Source: Pseudoduganella rivuli
GTDB lineage: Bacteria > Pseudomonadota > Gammaproteobacteria > Burkholderiales > Burkholderiaceae_D
DNA length: 64,000 nucleotides
Direction: 5' to 3'
Assembly (NCBI RefSeq): GCF_009674485.1
Contig: NZ_WKJJ01000005.1
Span: 1-64,000 of the forward strand
Shown: positions 62,697-64,000 of the stretch, piece by piece
How positions within the stretch are numbered: the stretch's first letter is position 1
Layout of the letters: the number at the start of each line of letters is the position of its first letter
The notes under the pieces: generated by a model
Told to the model about the DNA's origin: nothing
Database searches by the model: none
The model's input: only the letters and a program-made list of their open reading frames with translations
Made by a program: the position numbers and the translations under genes

Positions 62697-63167
62697 TCAA
62701 GCCTCGACATCGATGGAAGGCCTGGCCTTCGCATCCGTTGAATAAGCTTGCTCCAGTTCAACACGCGCATCCCGTTCCATTTGCGCGGCGCGGGCCGCCA
62801 CGCCGCGGTCCTGGCCGGACGGATCGGCAGGGGCCAGCGCGGCCGCCACGATGCGCTGGGCCCGCGCAATGGTTTCCTGCGGCGTGGCGCCCGGCGACGT
62901 ATTGATGTTGACTTCACCGCCCACCGCGTAAGCGACGCCGTTGGGTCCGCGCTGGTACGTATAAGTGGGGCCCGAGGTGGCCAATCCGCCGGCGGCGGCC
63001 AGGTGCGCCTGCTCATGCTGGCGCACCTTGGTGTCGGTGGCCTTCAGCTTGTCGATTTGCGCCTGCTGTTCCGGCGTCAGTTCGGTTTTATCGGTGCGCG
63101 CCGCCGCGCCTGCCGGTGGTGCGGCGGCAGGTATATAAGCGCTGGATGAAATGGCATTGATCGCCAT
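62697..63167 (-). CDS. SprA-related putative metalloprotease
   Basis: A 156-residue protein. VRQHEQAHLAAAGGLATSGPTYTYQRGPNGVAYAVGGEVNI is the diagnostic segment of the SprA-related/catalase-like metalloprotease family, with HExxH (HEQAH) and a GGE glutamate as probable third ligand. PGATPQETIARAQRIVAAALAP is also typical. The N-terminus AINAISSSAYIP lacks a classical signal. Start at 63167; further in-frame upstream codons lack support. The natural substrate is unknown. Confidence 0.85.
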   Translation of the reverse strand: MAINAISSSAYIPAAAPPAGAAARTDKTELTPEQQAQIDKLKATDTKVRQHEQAHLAAAGGLATSGPTYTYQRGPNGVAYAVGGEVNINTSPGATPQETIARAQRIVAAALAPADPSGQDRGVAARAAQMERDARVELEQAYSTDAKARPSIDVEA

Positions 63168-63301
63168 GGCGGCAACGAATCCGGTCCGGGAACCACGACA
63201 TTGTAACAAGGTGTTGTATTTGGTCCCCGCACGTCAACTGCCTGGCCGCCCCCACGTTGAACAGGTACCGGATGACCGGATTCAAGCCAAGAGGGATCGC
63301 T

Positions 63302-63454
63302 GTGGAACACTCGAAACAACCAAGCAAGGAAGCTGTACGCCAGTGGTTGCAGAAAAAGCTGGCAGAGCGGCGTCCGCCGCCCGACCCGCAGCAAATTCGC
63401 CGCGAGCTGGGTTGGGATTTGGTGAAAGCGGACCCGGACGCCAAGCGGCGCTGA
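63302..63454 (+). CDS. Small conserved protein, GTG start
   Basis: A 50-residue basic protein, MEHSKQPSKEAVRQWLQKKL and RRELGWDL being the recognisable conserved part. The GTG start at 63302 has GAGGGA six bases upstream; an in-frame ATG at 63257 lacks a site. Small proteins of this pattern are common in Burkholderiales but have no known role. Divergent from the SprA-like gene. Confidence 0.65.
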   Translation: MEHSKQPSKEAVRQWLQKKLAERRPPPDPQQIRRELGWDLVKADPDAKRR

Positions 63455-63467
63455 TGGCTGACAGCCG

Positions 63468-64000
63468 TTACGCCTGAACTGAAACCGTACTGCGGCCGCC
63501 GGCGGACGGCTGCACCAGGATGCGGGTGGAAATCCGTTCCGTCATTTCCTGGACGTGTGAAATCACGCCCACTTTGCGGCCCATGGCTTGCAAGCCGTCC
63601 AGCGCATCCATCGCCACCCGCAGGGTTTCCGCATCGAGGCTGCCGAAACCCTCGTCGATGAACAACGATTCCACGCGCACGCGGTTCGACGACAGCGAGG
63701 CCAGGCCCAGCGCCAGCGCCAGCGAGACCAGGAACGATTCGCCGCCCGACAGCGAGTGCACCGAGCGCGTTTCGCCGCCCATGTCCTGGTCGCGCACCAG
63801 CAATCCCAATGACGGATTGCTCGGGTGGGGAATACGTTCCAGTTGATAACGCCGCGCCAGGTGCGACAGGTGCGCGTTGGCGTAACCCAGCAGCACGTCC
63901 AGCGTGAATTGCTGCGCATAGTTGCGGAATTTCTTGCCATCCGCGGAACCGATCAGGTCCGCCAGGCGCGCCCAGCGCTGTTCCACGGCTTCCTGCGCTT
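63468..64000 (-). CDS. sbcC: Exonuclease SbcC, C-terminal part (runs off the window)
   Basis: The last 177 codons of a large SMC-like ATPase. Visible are the ABC signature SLSGGESFLVSLALALGLA, Walker B VESLFIDEGFGSLD, and the D-loop/H-loop region (VGVISHVQEMTERI). SbcC with SbcD cuts hairpins and DNA ends. The reading frame is open through base 64000, so the gene begins beyond the window; no start is assigned. Confidence 0.92.
   Translation of the reverse strand, partial: AQEAVEQRWARLADLIGSADGKKFRNYAQQFTLDVLLGYANAHLSHLARRYQLERIPHPSNPSLGLLVRDQDMGGETRSVHSLSGGESFLVSLALALGLASLSSNRVRVESLFIDEGFGSLDAETLRVAMDALDGLQAMGRKVGVISHVQEMTERISTRILVQPSAGGRSTVSVQA

Overview
The window is a 64 kb, GC-rich chromosomal segment of a betaproteobacterium, most likely Oxalobacteraceae (Massilia/Duganella/Janthinobacterium-like). 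The clues are a flhDC-motAB-che locus in one block, an elongation factor P with arginine at position 32 next to EarP (the arginine-rhamnosylation type), a DUF3460 gene beside scpA and panC, and the kynU-kynA pair. This assignment rests on gene content, not on a database search.

Layout. 1-1750: AT-richer tail of an integron-type gene cassette array. Three short cassettes with small unknown genes are separated by recognisable attC sites, and no integrase lies in the window. 1800-8400: mixed single genes (Sel1-like secreted protein, glyoxalase-fold protein, membrane metalloprotease, PAS-PAS-GGDEF-EAL protein, CHRD/PEP-CTERM protein, HAD hydrolase, zincin-type protease). 8400-10600: kynU-kynA tryptophan catabolism, reverse strand. 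10600-23800: flagellar and chemotaxis supercluster flhD-flhC-methyltransferase-motA-motB-cheZ-like-cheY-cheA-cheW-mcp-cheR-cheD-cheB-cheY. It is preceded by two direct-repeat promoters of the sigma-28 type and a long structured leader. 24000-36600: housekeeping genes (EAL/HDOD-like protein, panC, scpA, DUF3460, porin, EamA transporter, tiny lipoprotein, GNAT, metG, apbC, DUF4399, DUF2799, gltX). 36600-37650: four tandem tRNA-Ala(GGC)/tRNA-Glu(TTC) pairs. 37800-43050: heme-copper oxidase operon (subunit II fused to cytochrome c, subunit I, two different subunit III proteins, subunit IV), bounded on its far side by two more identical tRNA-Glu genes. 43400-45250: earP and efp. 45300-56000: PD40/RTX/DUF4214 protein, Tat amidase, PLP ammonia-lyase, unknown genes, outer membrane barrel, dbpA, and a Tat phosphoesterase. 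56300-59000: a GMC-type oxidoreductase overlapping a PAS plus Cupin_5 (DUF985) fusion. 59000-64000: secreted protein, two initiator tRNA genes each with its own promoter and terminator, methyltransferase, small proteins including one with a natural seven-histidine tail, a SprA-like metalloprotease, and the 3' end of sbcC.

How it works together. FlhDC is the master flagellar regulator, MotAB is the stator and the che genes are the signalling array. FliA-type promoters ahead of flhDC suggest late-gene feedback onto the master operon. EarP modifies EF-P at Arg32, and the two genes are adjacent. The strongest candidates for something not well described are the GMC oxidoreductase/PAS-cupin pair, the cassette genes, the 23-residue GYGFF repeats in CheA, and the unknown small protein/outer membrane barrel pair at 50.5-51.8 kb.
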